Counted from the first letter of the stretch, positions 8,672 through 18,975 are shown. The stretch is 64,000 nt of DNA from Nostoc sp. ATCC 43529 (GCA_003326205.1 LWTK01000055.1:1-64000); one strand, 5' to 3'. Made by a program: numbers and translations. Notes: generated by a model not told the origin, from the sequence alone.

Positions 8672-10951
8672 ATGCAACAACAGTATGAAAAATTAGTAGA
8701 TTCTCTCAAATCTGCATCTGCGCTATTAAACTTAGAACGGAAATCACAACTCAATCAAGATGTAACTTCTATTTGTAATTATCTAATTAATCCTAATTTT
8801 CGGATTGCGGTATTTGGCCCTTTTAATCATGGCAAATCTACCTTATTAAATGCCATGTTGGGGAATCGCACGTTACCTATTGATTTAATTCCGACTACAG
8901 GCGCAGCGATTACTGTTAAGTATGGTTCTGACGTGCGGACTCGTATCATGTTGGTAGATGGTACAGAAATCTACCGCAGTGGAACGGAAATTTTACAACA
9001 ATTTGCTATTCTTGATCGGAATAGACAGATGCGAAAAGATGTAGCATCTGTAGAAGTTTTTTGTCCCCATCCCTTTTTAGAAACGGGTGTAGAATTTCTC
9101 GATTTACCGGGAACTAATGACCGAGAAGAACAAGATAATTTAGTACGAGAACAACTTTTAAGTGTAGATTTAGTTGTACAATTATTAGATGCACGCAAGT
9201 TAATGACTTTGGGCGAACGAGAAAACTTGCGAGATTGGCTATTAGATCGTGGGATTAAAACAGTTATTTTTGTTGCCAATTTTATTAATTTACTCGAACC
9301 GGAAGAACAAAAACAAGTCCAAAATCGCTTGGTATTTGTGGCGGAAAGTTTTCGAGCCGAATTACCTCCAGGTTTTAGTAATTTATATCGTGTTGATGCT
9401 TTACCCGCCTTGCGGGCTAGATTAAAAGGCGATGTTGCAGAAGCTAATAGTAGCGGGTTGGTGGCTTTTGAAACCGCTTTACAAAATATTGTGGGGATTT
9501 TACAACAAAATCATGGTAGTGTACGTTTGCCAAGAGTAGAGGCGATCGCTACTCAAATTCAACAATCATTAAAAGCCAAAATTGACCCCATTGCTAATGA
9601 AGTAAAATCACTTGTTGATAAACAAAACGCCAAAATTGAAATCAAAGAAAAAGCTGCTAATTTAATTAAACAAGGCTTCGCTACTAGTATTTCTGAATTA
9701 AGCGATTGGTTAAGTTTACCTAAATTACTGGCAAAATATCAAGCTGACGCGGCAGTTGCACTGGCAGAAAATAACTTTAAATCATGGCAAACAAATACTC
9801 TCAAAAAAGACTTAAATCAATTGCAACTAGCGACGGTGAAATGGCTTTACCAAGCTTACGAATTTTTCCAAGCAGAAAGGCCAGAAGATTTATTAATTCC
9901 CTTTCCTAGCGAACCCCAAATCACATTACCTCCCAAGCAAACTAATCACAGTGATTTGAGTGAAACTGGTTCCATTGCAGTGGGTGGTGGTATTGGTTGG
10001 TTGTTAGGCGGGCCTGTAGGTGCTGCTGTCGTTGGGAGTATTTCTTATTTATTAAATAAGAATATTCAACAACAAGAAGAAAAATCTGCCAATGAATCTT
10101 ATCATCAGCAAGTCGCCAAACTTTGTATCGCTGCAACAGAAGATTATTTGTCTAGTTTTAGTAGTCAAGGATTATCAATTTTGGCTGCATACGACCGGAA
10201 AGCTGAAAAAGTAATTCGCTTGGAAGTCAGCCAAGAACCGTTAGAAATCGCTAATAAACGCCAAGATTTACAACGGTTACAAAATATTTTTAATGAGCTA
10301 CTACGAGAGTTAGAAAAAGCAAAAATTCCTGTCAATTATCAGCCTTATCAAGAAACAGCAAAATCCAAAACAATAAATACTCAATATTTTTCACAACCAG
10401 AGAAAGTTAAAAGTTCTCCCCAACCACAGGAAAATACTGCTAAAAATTCTCAGAAAACAGTAGAATTTCCTCGTCAACAAGTTTCTCCACGTTCAGATCA
10501 AGTAGCACAGCAAAATAGTGCTAAAAATAATCAAAAAACAGTAGAATCTCCTCGTCAAAAAGTTTCTCCACCACCAAAAAATTCTGCTTCTCCACGTCCA
10601 GAAGAAGTAGACGCAAGATTTCATAATTGGGAACTTGATGAGGAAATAGCGCGAATGAAAGCAGAAATGCGCTCGCCTGGTTCTCAAAGTAACAAACAGC
10701 AAAATACAACTCAAAACAATAAAGCACCAAATCCCCCCAAAACGCAGACACAAAAAGATAAAACTACTCGTGCCTACAGCATTTTAGGATTACAACCCAA
10801 TGCTTCTTTAAGTGAGATTAAGCAAGCTTATCGAACCTTAGTAAAAAAATGGCATCCAGATTTATTTGTGGGAAAACCGCAACAACAAAAACAAGCAGAA
10901 GAGAAAATGCATTTATTTAATGAAGCTTACACAATTTTGACTGAGAGTTAA
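8672..10951 (+). CDS. Dynamin-family GTPase with C-terminal J-domain
   Basis: A 759-residue fusion. The GTPase domain has a P-loop GPFNHGKST (49-57), a conserved threonine in LIPTTGAA and a G3 motif DLPGTND (144-150); the base-recognition motif is not canonical (VANFINLL). Helical regions follow, then a glycine-rich hydrophobic stretch (SIAVGGGIGWLLGGPVGAAV, about 430-455) that may insert in membranes. A long Gln/Pro/Ser-rich linker (570-695) leads to a J-domain with the essential HPD (KWHPDLF) in the last 60 residues. J-domains stimulate DnaK ATPase, so this protein could recruit Hsp70 to dynamin assemblies. It lies 250 bp after BDLP on the same strand. Confidence 0.85.
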   Translation: MQQQYEKLVDSLKSASALLNLERKSQLNQDVTSICNYLINPNFRIAVFGPFNHGKSTLLNAMLGNRTLPIDLIPTTGAAITVKYGSDVRTRIMLVDGTEIYRSGTEILQQFAILDRNRQMRKDVASVEVFCPHPFLETGVEFLDLPGTNDREEQDNLVREQLLSVDLVVQLLDARKLMTLGERENLRDWLLDRGIKTVIFVANFINLLEPEEQKQVQNRLVFVAESFRAELPPGFSNLYRVDALPALRARLKGDVAEANSSGLVAFETALQNIVGILQQNHGSVRLPRVEAIATQIQQSLKAKIDPIANEVKSLVDKQNAKIEIKEKAANLIKQGFATSISELSDWLSLPKLLAKYQADAAVALAENNFKSWQTNTLKKDLNQLQLATVKWLYQAYEFFQAERPEDLLIPFPSEPQITLPPKQTNHSDLSETGSIAVGGGIGWLLGGPVGAAVVGSISYLLNKNIQQQEEKSANESYHQQVAKLCIAATEDYLSSFSSQGLSILAAYDRKAEKVIRLEVSQEPLEIANKRQDLQRLQNIFNELLRELEKAKIPVNYQPYQETAKSKTINTQYFSQPEKVKSSPQPQENTAKNSQKTVEFPRQQVSPRSDQVAQQNSAKNNQKTVESPRQKVSPPPKNSASPRPEEVDARFHNWELDEEIARMKAEMRSPGSQSNKQQNTTQNNKAPNPPKTQTQKDKTTRAYSILGLQPNASLSEIKQAYRTLVKKWHPDLFVGKPQQQKQAEEKMHLFNEAYTILTES

Positions 10952-11053
10952 GAATTCTGAATTCTTCCTTCTCAAGAGATTTCATCCTAATTTCATTTCT
11001 GGTTGCGAAGTTAGTAAGTAAATATAGAATTAGGAAACTGTTAGATAAAACTT

Positions 11054-11728
11054 ATGCAAATGCTATCTTTGAGGAAGGGTTTTTTAGCGTTAAGCTTTGT
11101 GGCGATCGCTTCAGCGAGTGGATTACTCACAGCCTGTTCCAATGCTGCTTCCCAGAACCCAACGCAAACTCCAAACGCAACTGCTACTAATCCTAGCGAT
11201 AACCACATGAATCACAGCATGGGAATGGATTTAGGCCCAGCCGATGCTGATTTTGATTTACGGTTTATCGATGCGATGACACCGCACCATCAAGGGGCTT
11301 TGGAAATGGCAAAAGAAGCACAACAAAAATCCAAACGCCCTGAAATCAAAAAACTAGCAGACAATATCATCAAATCGCAAAACCAAGAAATTACCCAGAT
11401 GAAGCAGTGGCGAAAAGCTTGGTATCCCAACGCAGGAAATAAACCAATGGCTTATCACAGTCAAATGGGTCATACGATGGAAATGTCACCTGAGCAAATC
11501 AAAGCCATGATGATGAGTCAGGACTTAGGTGCGGCTGATGCTAAATTCGATTTGCGCTTTATTAATGCCATGATTCCCCACCATGAAGGCGCTGTCAAAA
11601 TGGCACAAGAAGCCTTAACGAAGTCTAAGCGCCCCGAAATCAAGCAATTAGCCCAAGAAATTATCAAAGCCCAAGATACAGAAATTAAACAAATGCAGCA
11701 ATGGCGGGAAAGTTGGTACAAGCAGTGA
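11054..11728 (+). CDS. DUF305 tandem-domain lipoprotein
   Basis: A 224-residue exported protein. Its signal peptide ends in the lipobox LLTAC, so it is probably a lipoprotein. Two DUF305 domains follow (about residues 70-130 and 155-224), each with FDLRFI(D/N)AM, a His-His pair (TPHHQGAL / IPHHEGAV) and a closing MxQWRxxWY. DUF305 is a four-helix ferritin-like fold, often His/Met-rich and linked by context in other bacteria to metal handling; the linker carries MNHSMGMD and MGHTMEMS, consistent with copper binding by inference. The two domains are so alike that internal duplication is likely. Confidence 0.9.
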   Translation: MQMLSLRKGFLALSFVAIASASGLLTACSNAASQNPTQTPNATATNPSDNHMNHSMGMDLGPADADFDLRFIDAMTPHHQGALEMAKEAQQKSKRPEIKKLADNIIKSQNQEITQMKQWRKAWYPNAGNKPMAYHSQMGHTMEMSPEQIKAMMMSQDLGAADAKFDLRFINAMIPHHEGAVKMAQEALTKSKRPEIKQLAQEIIKAQDTEIKQMQQWRESWYKQ

Positions 11729-11732
11729 TGTT

Positions 11733-11797
11733 GTGAGGGAGATGGGGAGACACGGGGACGCGGGGACACGGAGACGCGGGGAAGCAGGGATAGGGAG
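11733..11797. repeat. gacgcggggac-type repeat tract
   Basis: Short tandem units around agacgcggggacacggag, a G-rich repeat family seen again near 28.63 kb and inside two genes of this window (22.5 kb and 31.6 kb). Confidence 0.75.
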
Positions 11798-11904
11798 AGT
11801 TTTGAATTATAAGTCAACAGAATCAAATCTCCAGTCTCTTTGATACCAATTCTTTATAACCTCCCAACAGATCGATCTCCGCGTCCCCGCGTCAATCCCA
11901 GATA

Positions 11905-14900
11905 TTACTGCGCTGGCGGGCTTCCTTCTTCCACTGGACGGATAATGGGGGCGGGTGGTGTAACTACTGGTTGAAAGATTCCTTGTAATGCTTGTTCTAA
12001 TGTTTGTGCCATGACAATTCGGTTTTCGTAAGCCACAACTACCCGCACCAAAGTTGGCAAGCTATTTTGTGTTGCTTCTAGATAAATTGGCTCGACGTAC
12101 AACAGCGATTGCTCAATGGGAATTACTAGTAAATTTCCTTGAATGGCTCTCGAACCTTGGCGATTCCACAAGGAAATTTGCTGAGAAATTACTGGGTCTT
12201 GGTTAATTCGCGCCTCGATTTGCTCTGGCCCGTAGACCAGTCTTTCTTTAGGAAAGATATATAACAATAACTTACCGTAATTCACGCTATCCGATCGCGC
12301 TGCAAACCAAGCGATTAAATTAGTCCGCTGTCTGGGAGTGTAGGGCAAAAGCAAGATAAATTCTTCAAAAGGTACGGTGGGTAAACTAGTAATCAAATAA
12401 TATGGCTCTACTGGGCGGGCTTCATTGCCGTAGATTTCGTTAGGAATCTGCCACTGGTCTTCCCGGTTGTAAAATACTTGGGGGTCGGTCATGTGGTAGG
12501 TCATCAACCGCTCAGATTGAATTTTGAACAAGTCTTCAGGATAGCGGATATGATTGCGGACAGTAATGGGCATGGCGCTGAGCGGTTTGAAGGTGTTGGG
12601 AAATATCCTCGACCAACTGGCCACAATCGGATCTCTGGGATCGGCAATATAAAAGTTAACGATACCGTGGTAGGCATCAACTACTACCTTCACAGAGTTA
12701 CGGATATAATTAACACCATCGTTAGCAGTGTCTGAGTAAGGATAGCGATCGCTTGTTGTGTAAGCATCCACAATCCAGAAAAGATAATGTTCGTCATTTG
12801 GGTAGTCTGGATTGGTATTGTTCGGATTTGCATCAGCGGTGACCAGATACGGGTCGCTGTCAAATTGCAAAAAAGGTGCGATCGCTTGAATTCTTTGCTT
12901 GATATTCCGCCGGAATAATACTTTGGTGTCTGGCAAAAAGTCTCGCGTCAAGACCATCTGCCAATCTTTCAAATACATGGAAAATAGCCAGCGACGCCAT
13001 GCCGAACCAATTTTAACGCCACCCCGTCCATCGTAGGAGTTATAAACATTGTCGCTACCACTGGGATAGTCTAATTCTCTAACTTTTGTGCCAGTCATTA
13101 CATAGTTATTAGTAATTTCACCATAATAGATTCGGGGTTCTCCAATGGGAATACTTTCACGAATGCCTTGACTGGAAGTTGCTAGAGCGCTACTATCACC
13201 GCTAATATCTTTGACAAAATATTCTGGTAGGCCACCCGCTCCCACTGTATTCACTGGGCTGACAGTAAACCCAAAACCGTGGGTATAAATTAGATGACGG
13301 TTAACCCAGGTTTGAGCTTGCTGCGGTACGGCACTGTAGTCTAATTCTCGTGCAGCAATTAGTACCTGACGCCGTTCTGTTGTTTCAACTTCTTGCTGTT
13401 TCGGGGCTGGTTCAAGGGTGGATGGTTGGTCTGAACTTACCTCTGTTTTCAAAGTATAGCGATCGATATCGGCATCAGGGAACCGATAGTATGGACGAAT
13501 TTGTTGCAGCTGACGGTTGGTTTCTAACAGGGGTCGCTGATCCCAAAGGCGGATATTGCGAATTGTTAAATTATTTTCTTGAATATCAGCTTCAGTTAAT
13601 GTTCCTTCGGGGTTGAAGGTTCTAGCATCGATCGCCTCTAAATCAAATGCTTGGCGAGTCAAGGCAATGGTACGCTTAATATAGGGTTGCTCTCTTTGCA
13701 ATTCATTGGGTAGGACAATTAAATTTTGCACTACACCAGGGATAACAACGTCAGCGGCTGCAACTAATACTAAATAAACCCCTAATCCGTAAAAGACGAA
13801 GCGGCGATACCGAGATTTGGGCTTCCAGAACAACGTTCGCCAAAGTAAGTAAACAGCGATGCCAAGAGCCACGAAGCATAAAACGGTGTAAGCTGGCAAC
13901 TGGGCTGTGACATCGGTGTAACTAGCACCATAACTAACTCCACGGTTAGAATATACCAGTTCATAGCGGCTTAGCCAGTAACTAAAAGCTACCAAGAGCA
14001 TCAACAAGCCACCCATACCATATAAATGACGCTGCTGCTTTTGGGAAAAACCAGGAAAAATTCCCTGACTTAAACTGTCAGCCGACAGGAGATAAGTTAG
14101 GGCGACGGCGACAAAGCCATATAAAAATAATCCCATCAACCAGAGTTCTAGCAGCTCCCAAAACGGTAAGGAAAATATGTAGAAGCTGATATCGTGACCA
14201 AATAAAGGCTCAGTGCTGTTGAAAGGAGTGGGGTAGAAATATAAAAGTACTTTTGCCCAGTTTTGAAATAGTACCAACCCAAAAATCGCACTCAAGACAA
14301 TAGCGATCGCTGTGAGTAAAAAACCTGGAAAAATTAAAATAGCGATCGCTCCCCCGACAATTGAGCCGAGATACCAAATTTGAGAGACAATCTGGTTGGA
14401 GAGTTGCCAGACTTTCTCCGGCCGGAATAAGGCGGGAATGGGTAAAGTAGTTCGATTAACTTGAGAATGCCAGTAAGAAACAGCAATTTGACCGTAGTGA
14501 GCTACCATCAACCCTGTCAACAAGCTCAGTATCAAAGCTAGGGGTAACAGCCAGCGTAATTTTAATGGTTTTAGGCCTTGGGTCTGGGGTGTCAAAATGC
14601 GATCGCTTCTTGCATAATCAGGACTGAGAAAGTTTTTGAATTTCCTCTCTACTTCAACTTCCTCAATCTTGAAAGACCGGGGATACTTCAGCCGTTGTGC
14701 CATAGCAAGGTTTACCAGTAGATAGGCAGCACTCAGGCTAGCTACCACTCCCCACAAAATCCCACGAGTCAATAGCCTGACTAGAAATACTTGTAGGTAG
14801 CCGACTTCTTGAAACCAAAACATTTCTACTCCCACACGGGAAACCAAATCCAGGAGTAACCATAACCCCACGAATATGATTAATAGTCTAAAACTCCATT

Positions 14901-14931
14901 TCCAGAACATTTTATATTGGGGATTGGGCAT
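11905..14931 (-). CDS. UPF0182 family integral membrane protein
   Basis: A 1008-residue UPF0182 (COG1615) protein. The N-terminal third holds about seven membrane spans (for example LLIIFVGLWLLLDLVSRVGV and the segment around FLLTAIAIVLSAIFGLVLF). A large extracytoplasmic or cytoplasmic domain follows, with landmarks NRHLIYTHGFG, YYGEITNNYVM, YWIVDAYTTSD-like LFWIVDAYTTSDRYPYS, and DQWQIPNEIYG. The biochemical role is unknown; the family is widespread in cyanobacteria and actinobacteria. Length and order of motifs agree with the family. A start at 14910 (MFWKWSF) is also possible. Confidence 0.92.
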   Translation of the reverse strand: MPNPQYKMFWKWSFRLLIIFVGLWLLLDLVSRVGVEMFWFQEVGYLQVFLVRLLTRGILWGVVASLSAAYLLVNLAMAQRLKYPRSFKIEEVEVERKFKNFLSPDYARSDRILTPQTQGLKPLKLRWLLPLALILSLLTGLMVAHYGQIAVSYWHSQVNRTTLPIPALFRPEKVWQLSNQIVSQIWYLGSIVGGAIAILIFPGFLLTAIAIVLSAIFGLVLFQNWAKVLLYFYPTPFNSTEPLFGHDISFYIFSLPFWELLELWLMGLFLYGFVAVALTYLLSADSLSQGIFPGFSQKQQRHLYGMGGLLMLLVAFSYWLSRYELVYSNRGVSYGASYTDVTAQLPAYTVLCFVALGIAVYLLWRTLFWKPKSRYRRFVFYGLGVYLVLVAAADVVIPGVVQNLIVLPNELQREQPYIKRTIALTRQAFDLEAIDARTFNPEGTLTEADIQENNLTIRNIRLWDQRPLLETNRQLQQIRPYYRFPDADIDRYTLKTEVSSDQPSTLEPAPKQQEVETTERRQVLIAARELDYSAVPQQAQTWVNRHLIYTHGFGFTVSPVNTVGAGGLPEYFVKDISGDSSALATSSQGIRESIPIGEPRIYYGEITNNYVMTGTKVRELDYPSGSDNVYNSYDGRGGVKIGSAWRRWLFSMYLKDWQMVLTRDFLPDTKVLFRRNIKQRIQAIAPFLQFDSDPYLVTADANPNNTNPDYPNDEHYLFWIVDAYTTSDRYPYSDTANDGVNYIRNSVKVVVDAYHGIVNFYIADPRDPIVASWSRIFPNTFKPLSAMPITVRNHIRYPEDLFKIQSERLMTYHMTDPQVFYNREDQWQIPNEIYGNEARPVEPYYLITSLPTVPFEEFILLLPYTPRQRTNLIAWFAARSDSVNYGKLLLYIFPKERLVYGPEQIEARINQDPVISQQISLWNRQGSRAIQGNLLVIPIEQSLLYVEPIYLEATQNSLPTLVRVVVAYENRIVMAQTLEQALQGIFQPVVTPPAPIIRPVEEGSPPAQ

Positions 14932-15038
14932 CGGGCATCTCCAGAAATTAAATATGCGTTATCCAGAACCCTTGCACAGACGTAGCAGTGCTACGTCTCT
15001 ACATTCATTGCTACTCCCCACCCACTAGCCTTTTGCTA

Positions 15039-17777
15039 TTATTCAACAGGATCGATACGATTCACGAACACAGCAAGGGGAATCATTGGTAAGGCGGGAA
15101 TCAAACAAATTAGCCATTGGTTGAGATTCAGTGGTGCTGTTGCAAACAAGTTATTCATAACATTCCATTGGCTAAAGATGACTTGCAGCACGACTGTGGA
15201 AAGGATGCCAATGATAATTGCGCGAGAATCACCAATTTTAGCTGATTTACCTCTGATTTTTCGGAATATGGCATTTCCCAAATGGCTGATGCTTAACAAA
15301 TACACGATTCTCCCAGCAATTAAAGCTTGAATTGCCATTGTTCGCGCTAGGTTAATATTTCCTGTGGTTTGACGTGCCCACTCAAACATGCCAAAAATCA
15401 AAATCCAGTTGAACACGGAAACGATCGCAATTCGCTGCAATAATGTACCTGAAAGTAACCGTTCCTTTGGATTACGGGGCTTTTGTTTCATCACCCGCTG
15501 AAATTTGGGTTCAAATGCCAAAGGAACTGTCATGGTCACTGAGTTTACCATATTCAACCACAAAACTTGCAGGGACAAAATCGGCAATTCTCTAGCAAAT
15601 AAGGCACTAATCAGAATTGTCATCGACTCGCCACCGTTAACTGGCAAGATAAAAGCGATCGCTTTTTGCAAATTCTGATAGACTGTACGACCTTCTTCCA
15701 CTGCGGCTTCAATGGAGGCAAAGTTATCATCTGTCAGCAGCATATCGGCGGCTTCTCTGGCAACATCTGTCCCCGCACCACCCATTGCTATGCCGATATC
15801 GGCTTGTTTAAGGGCAGGGGCATCATTTACTCCGTCCCCAGTCATGGCCACAATCTCGCCTTGAGATTGCAATGCTTCCACCAAACGGAGTTTTTGCTCT
15901 GGGGCGACTCTGGCGAAGACTACGCCTTGTTCAACAATTTGCTTGAGTTCCCCGTCGTCCATTTGGGTGAGTTGTTTGCCCTCAAAGGCCTGCACCCGAC
16001 CATCTTTTTCTAAACCCATGCGATCGGCGATCGCCTTAGCTGTGGTAATGTGATCTCCAGTGATCATTTTTACCTGAATTCCGGCTGACTGACAGGCACG
16101 GACAGCAGCGATCGCTTCTGGTCGTGGTGGGTCAATCATCCCCTGCAAGCCTAAAAAAATCAACCCAGTTTCAATATCCTCGTGTTTTACTGAATTTTGC
16201 TTATCTGCCACAGGTTTCTTGGCCAGGGCTAATACCCGCAAGCCCTGTTGTGCCATTGCTTCAACTTGCTGTTCAATTAACTCGCAATTGATTGGCACTG
16301 GTTGTCCGTCAGCATTCAACATTTGTTGAGTGCGGCTAGTAATTGCCTCTACGGAACCTTTAACGTAAAGAGTTCTAGCCCCATTACCTGTTTGACGAGT
16401 ATCGTGTAAAGTCGCCATATATTGAAACTGAGATTCAAAAGGAATCCCATCTATTCTTTTATTTAACTGTGTCAATTGAGACTGATTTAATCCAGCTTTA
16501 TTAGCAACTGCAATTAAAGCGCCTTCAGTGGGATCGCCGACTACTACCCAAGTACCATCTTTTTGTTCTAAATGTGAGTCGGTGCAGAGTAGTCCAGCCA
16601 TGAGACAGGCTTTGAGAGATGGAAAATTTCCTGTTTCTACATCTACAGGTTGCTGCTCAAATAAAATTTCTCCATCTGGATTGTAACCCGTACCACTAAC
16701 GCTAAAATCCTGACCTCCGGCGTAAATTGCCTGGACTGTCATCTGGTTTTCTGTTAGAGTCCCGGTTTTATCAGAGCAAATTACTGTAGCGCCTCCCAAA
16801 GTTTCCACGGCAGGTAACTTGCGAATAATCGCGTGACGGCGTGCCATGCGATTGACGCCAATTGCCATTGTCACCGTCACCACCGCAGGTAATCCTTCTG
16901 GAATGGCGCTGACTGCTAAAGCCACGGCTGCTTCAAACATTTCTGCCCAAGAACGTCCTTGTCCTAAGCCCACGGCAAAGGTCATGGCCGCTAGCCCCAA
17001 AATTATGTAGAGTAATGTTTGACTGAATTTATCAAACTTCCGAGTTAGGGGTGTACTCAGGCTGCTGCCTTTTTCCAAGGATTGGGAAATTCGCCCCATT
17101 TCCGTGGAACTTCCAGTTGCAACCACAATACCGCTACCTTGTCCAAAGGTGACAAAGCTACCTGCGTAAGCCATATTAACCCGTTCTGCCAGGGGAGTAT
17201 CTGAGTCAACGGGTGTAGTCGATTTTTCTACAGGCAAAGATTCACCAGTTAAAGCTGACTCGTCTACCTGCAAATTCCGCGTATTCACCAAGCGTAAATC
17301 AGCAGGAACCTTGTCCCCGGAAGTTAGTAATACTACATCACCGGGTACTATTTCCTGGGAAGAAATGCGGGACTTTTGCCCATTGCGAATTACCGTTGCT
17401 TCTGTGGAGACAGCTTTTGCTAAAGCAGCGATCGCTTCTTCTGCTTTCGATTCTTGTACAAATCCAATAATCGCATTAATCAACGTTACAGCCCAAATCA
17501 CCGCTGCATTTGTCCACGATCCCAGCAGGGCTTTAATGATTCCTGCAATCAGCAAAATATAGAGCAAAGCCTGATTGAATTGTAATAAAAACCTCAACCA
17601 ACCAGGTTTTCCAGGTTTAGCCGTCAGTTCATTACTCCCAAACTCTTCAATTCGTTTACTCACCTCAGCAGAGGTTAAACCCCGATCCGGGTTGCTATTG
17701 AATGCTTGGGAAACTTCCAGTACTGGAAGTTCATGATAATTATGAGCCACTTGGCTAGCTGTTGCAGTTGCAGACAT
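15039..17777 (-). CDS. P2-type cation-transporting P-type ATPase
   Basis: A 912-residue P-type ATPase. The actuator loop is LTGESLPVEK, the phosphorylation site DKTGTLT (Asp336), the M4 motif PEGLPAVVT (P2A/P2-type), and the hinge MTGDGVNDAP. About ten membrane helices are visible, including the C-terminal pairs. The M4 sequence and N-terminal cation-ATPase domain (NYHELPVLEVSQAFNSNPDR) place it with Ca2+ or Na+/K+-type pumps such as cyanobacterial PMA1-like proteins. The transported ion cannot be fixed from sequence; Ca2+ is a reasonable guess. The ATG at 17777 has a GGAAAA site upstream. It is monocistronic. Confidence 0.92.
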   Translation of the reverse strand: MSATATASQVAHNYHELPVLEVSQAFNSNPDRGLTSAEVSKRIEEFGSNELTAKPGKPGWLRFLLQFNQALLYILLIAGIIKALLGSWTNAAVIWAVTLINAIIGFVQESKAEEAIAALAKAVSTEATVIRNGQKSRISSQEIVPGDVVLLTSGDKVPADLRLVNTRNLQVDESALTGESLPVEKSTTPVDSDTPLAERVNMAYAGSFVTFGQGSGIVVATGSSTEMGRISQSLEKGSSLSTPLTRKFDKFSQTLLYIILGLAAMTFAVGLGQGRSWAEMFEAAVALAVSAIPEGLPAVVTVTMAIGVNRMARRHAIIRKLPAVETLGGATVICSDKTGTLTENQMTVQAIYAGGQDFSVSGTGYNPDGEILFEQQPVDVETGNFPSLKACLMAGLLCTDSHLEQKDGTWVVVGDPTEGALIAVANKAGLNQSQLTQLNKRIDGIPFESQFQYMATLHDTRQTGNGARTLYVKGSVEAITSRTQQMLNADGQPVPINCELIEQQVEAMAQQGLRVLALAKKPVADKQNSVKHEDIETGLIFLGLQGMIDPPRPEAIAAVRACQSAGIQVKMITGDHITTAKAIADRMGLEKDGRVQAFEGKQLTQMDDGELKQIVEQGVVFARVAPEQKLRLVEALQSQGEIVAMTGDGVNDAPALKQADIGIAMGGAGTDVAREAADMLLTDDNFASIEAAVEEGRTVYQNLQKAIAFILPVNGGESMTILISALFARELPILSLQVLWLNMVNSVTMTVPLAFEPKFQRVMKQKPRNPKERLLSGTLLQRIAIVSVFNWILIFGMFEWARQTTGNINLARTMAIQALIAGRIVYLLSISHLGNAIFRKIRGKSAKIGDSRAIIIGILSTVVLQVIFSQWNVMNNLFATAPLNLNQWLICLIPALPMIPLAVFVNRIDPVE

Positions 17778-18250
17778 AAGATTTTCCGAATAAGTTGGTC
17801 AAACGATTTTGGATTTTCGATTTTGGATTGAAAGAGACCACCAGCTAAGGGGCTTAGGGATTTTGGATTTGTTTCACGCCAAAAGGGTTGTTAGCCTAGT
17901 GGGACGTTAGTCTGGCATGTCAAAGACGCTCAGTGACTCGCTAACGCTGCCCTATTGGCTTTTCTTCAATCTAAAAATTGCCAGCCAAAATTTGTTCGTA
18001 TATTATTGAGTGCTGAAAAAGTCTATGTAACAGCACGGGTTTATAAGTCATCAAAACATAATTAGGAGTAAGTTAAATTCCCTCTAAAGCAATAATCCCC
18101 TCAGCTTTTGTTGAGGGGATTTTTGATTATCTAGATTCGTTTAATGGTAATAGTAGCTAGAATTTACAGCAGATTTCAAGGAAAGTGAACTACACCATCT
18201 AGGTCTGGTAGCTAAGCCCAGAGCTTATTTGAATTCTGCTGTATTTTGCA
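17778..18250. other. Gene-free spacer with orphan terminator
   Basis: No convincing reading frame. The left part holds gattttggattt-type short repeats next to the ATPase start. The right part contains a strong hairpin with a T-rich tail on the plus strand (18094-18127) although no plus-strand gene lies upstream. Confidence 0.6.
18094..18127 (+). terminator. Rho-independent-type hairpin without an upstream gene
   Basis: A perfect 10-bp stem, aatcccctca (18094-18103) with tgaggggatt (18112-18121), 8-nt loop, followed by TTTGATT. It may end a small RNA starting near 18.0 kb. On the minus strand it could also help end the pentapeptide-repeat transcript, but that side lacks a clean T-run. Confidence 0.6.
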
Positions 18251-18883
18251 CTACTGAGCGATAAATCCTTCAGGTCTGATGGCGTCTTGTAAATCAACTC
18301 CCATTAGGTTTGCTCCTTGGATGTTTGCATTTGTAAGATTTGTCTTTTCCAAGTCTGCGTTTTGCAAGTTTGCCGCTTGTAGGTTTGCTCCCAGAAAGCT
18401 AGCCTTTTCTAAGTCTGCATCAAATAGGTTTGCTCCTGCTAAATTTGCTCCTGCGATGTTTGCCTTGCCTAAATCTGCTCCTTGCAAGTTTGCTCCTTGT
18501 AAGTTTGTTTGCTGTAAGTTCGCTCTTTCAAAATCTGCTTCTTGTAAGTTTGCACCTTGCAAGTTTGCCGCTTGCAGGTTTGCATCCTTGAGAACTGCAC
18601 CAGTTAAATTACATCCCACACATTCTTTGGTTGTTAACAAACGTCTAACGTTGGCTGCTACAGATTCTACTGGTGCTGCAACTGGAGGTATTACTGGAGT
18701 TGGTTCCAATACTGGTGATGCAGCTGGAGATGTTATTGGAGTTGATTCTAAAGCTGGTTCCGATGGTGTTATTGTTTGAGCTTTAGCACTGGGTTGATCG
18801 AGTAGTGAAAATGTTGCTACAACTACTACAAATAAGGCAGTTACGAGCCACTGAGTTAATTTTTTGGAATTTGGTTTATTCAT
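18251..18883 (-). CDS. Exported pentapeptide-repeat protein
   Basis: A 210-residue protein with a membrane/signal segment (WLVTALFVVVVATFSLLDQP, likely cut after AKA), a Pro/Thr/Ser-rich spacer with PVIPPVAAPVES-type repeats, then about 20 pentapeptide units of A(N/D)LQX form (from NLTGAVLKDANLQAANLQGA onward), which fold as a right-handed quadrilateral beta-helix. A CVGC motif precedes the repeats. The ATG at 18883 has a strong AGGAAAG site; the frame is open 34 codons further but without support. Likely periplasmic or thylakoid-lumenal; function unknown. Confidence 0.85.
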   Translation of the reverse strand: MNKPNSKKLTQWLVTALFVVVVATFSLLDQPSAKAQTITPSEPALESTPITSPAASPVLEPTPVIPPVAAPVESVAANVRRLLTTKECVGCNLTGAVLKDANLQAANLQGANLQEADFERANLQQTNLQGANLQGADLGKANIAGANLAGANLFDADLEKASFLGANLQAANLQNADLEKTNLTNANIQGANLMGVDLQDAIRPEGFIAQ

Positions 18884-18975
18884 CGTTTCTTTCCTGTGAT
18901 AATTTGCATTGTTAGATTTGCTTTTGTAACAGCCATCAATAATGTGCTTTATGTTCACTGTAGATAAGTTGATTG

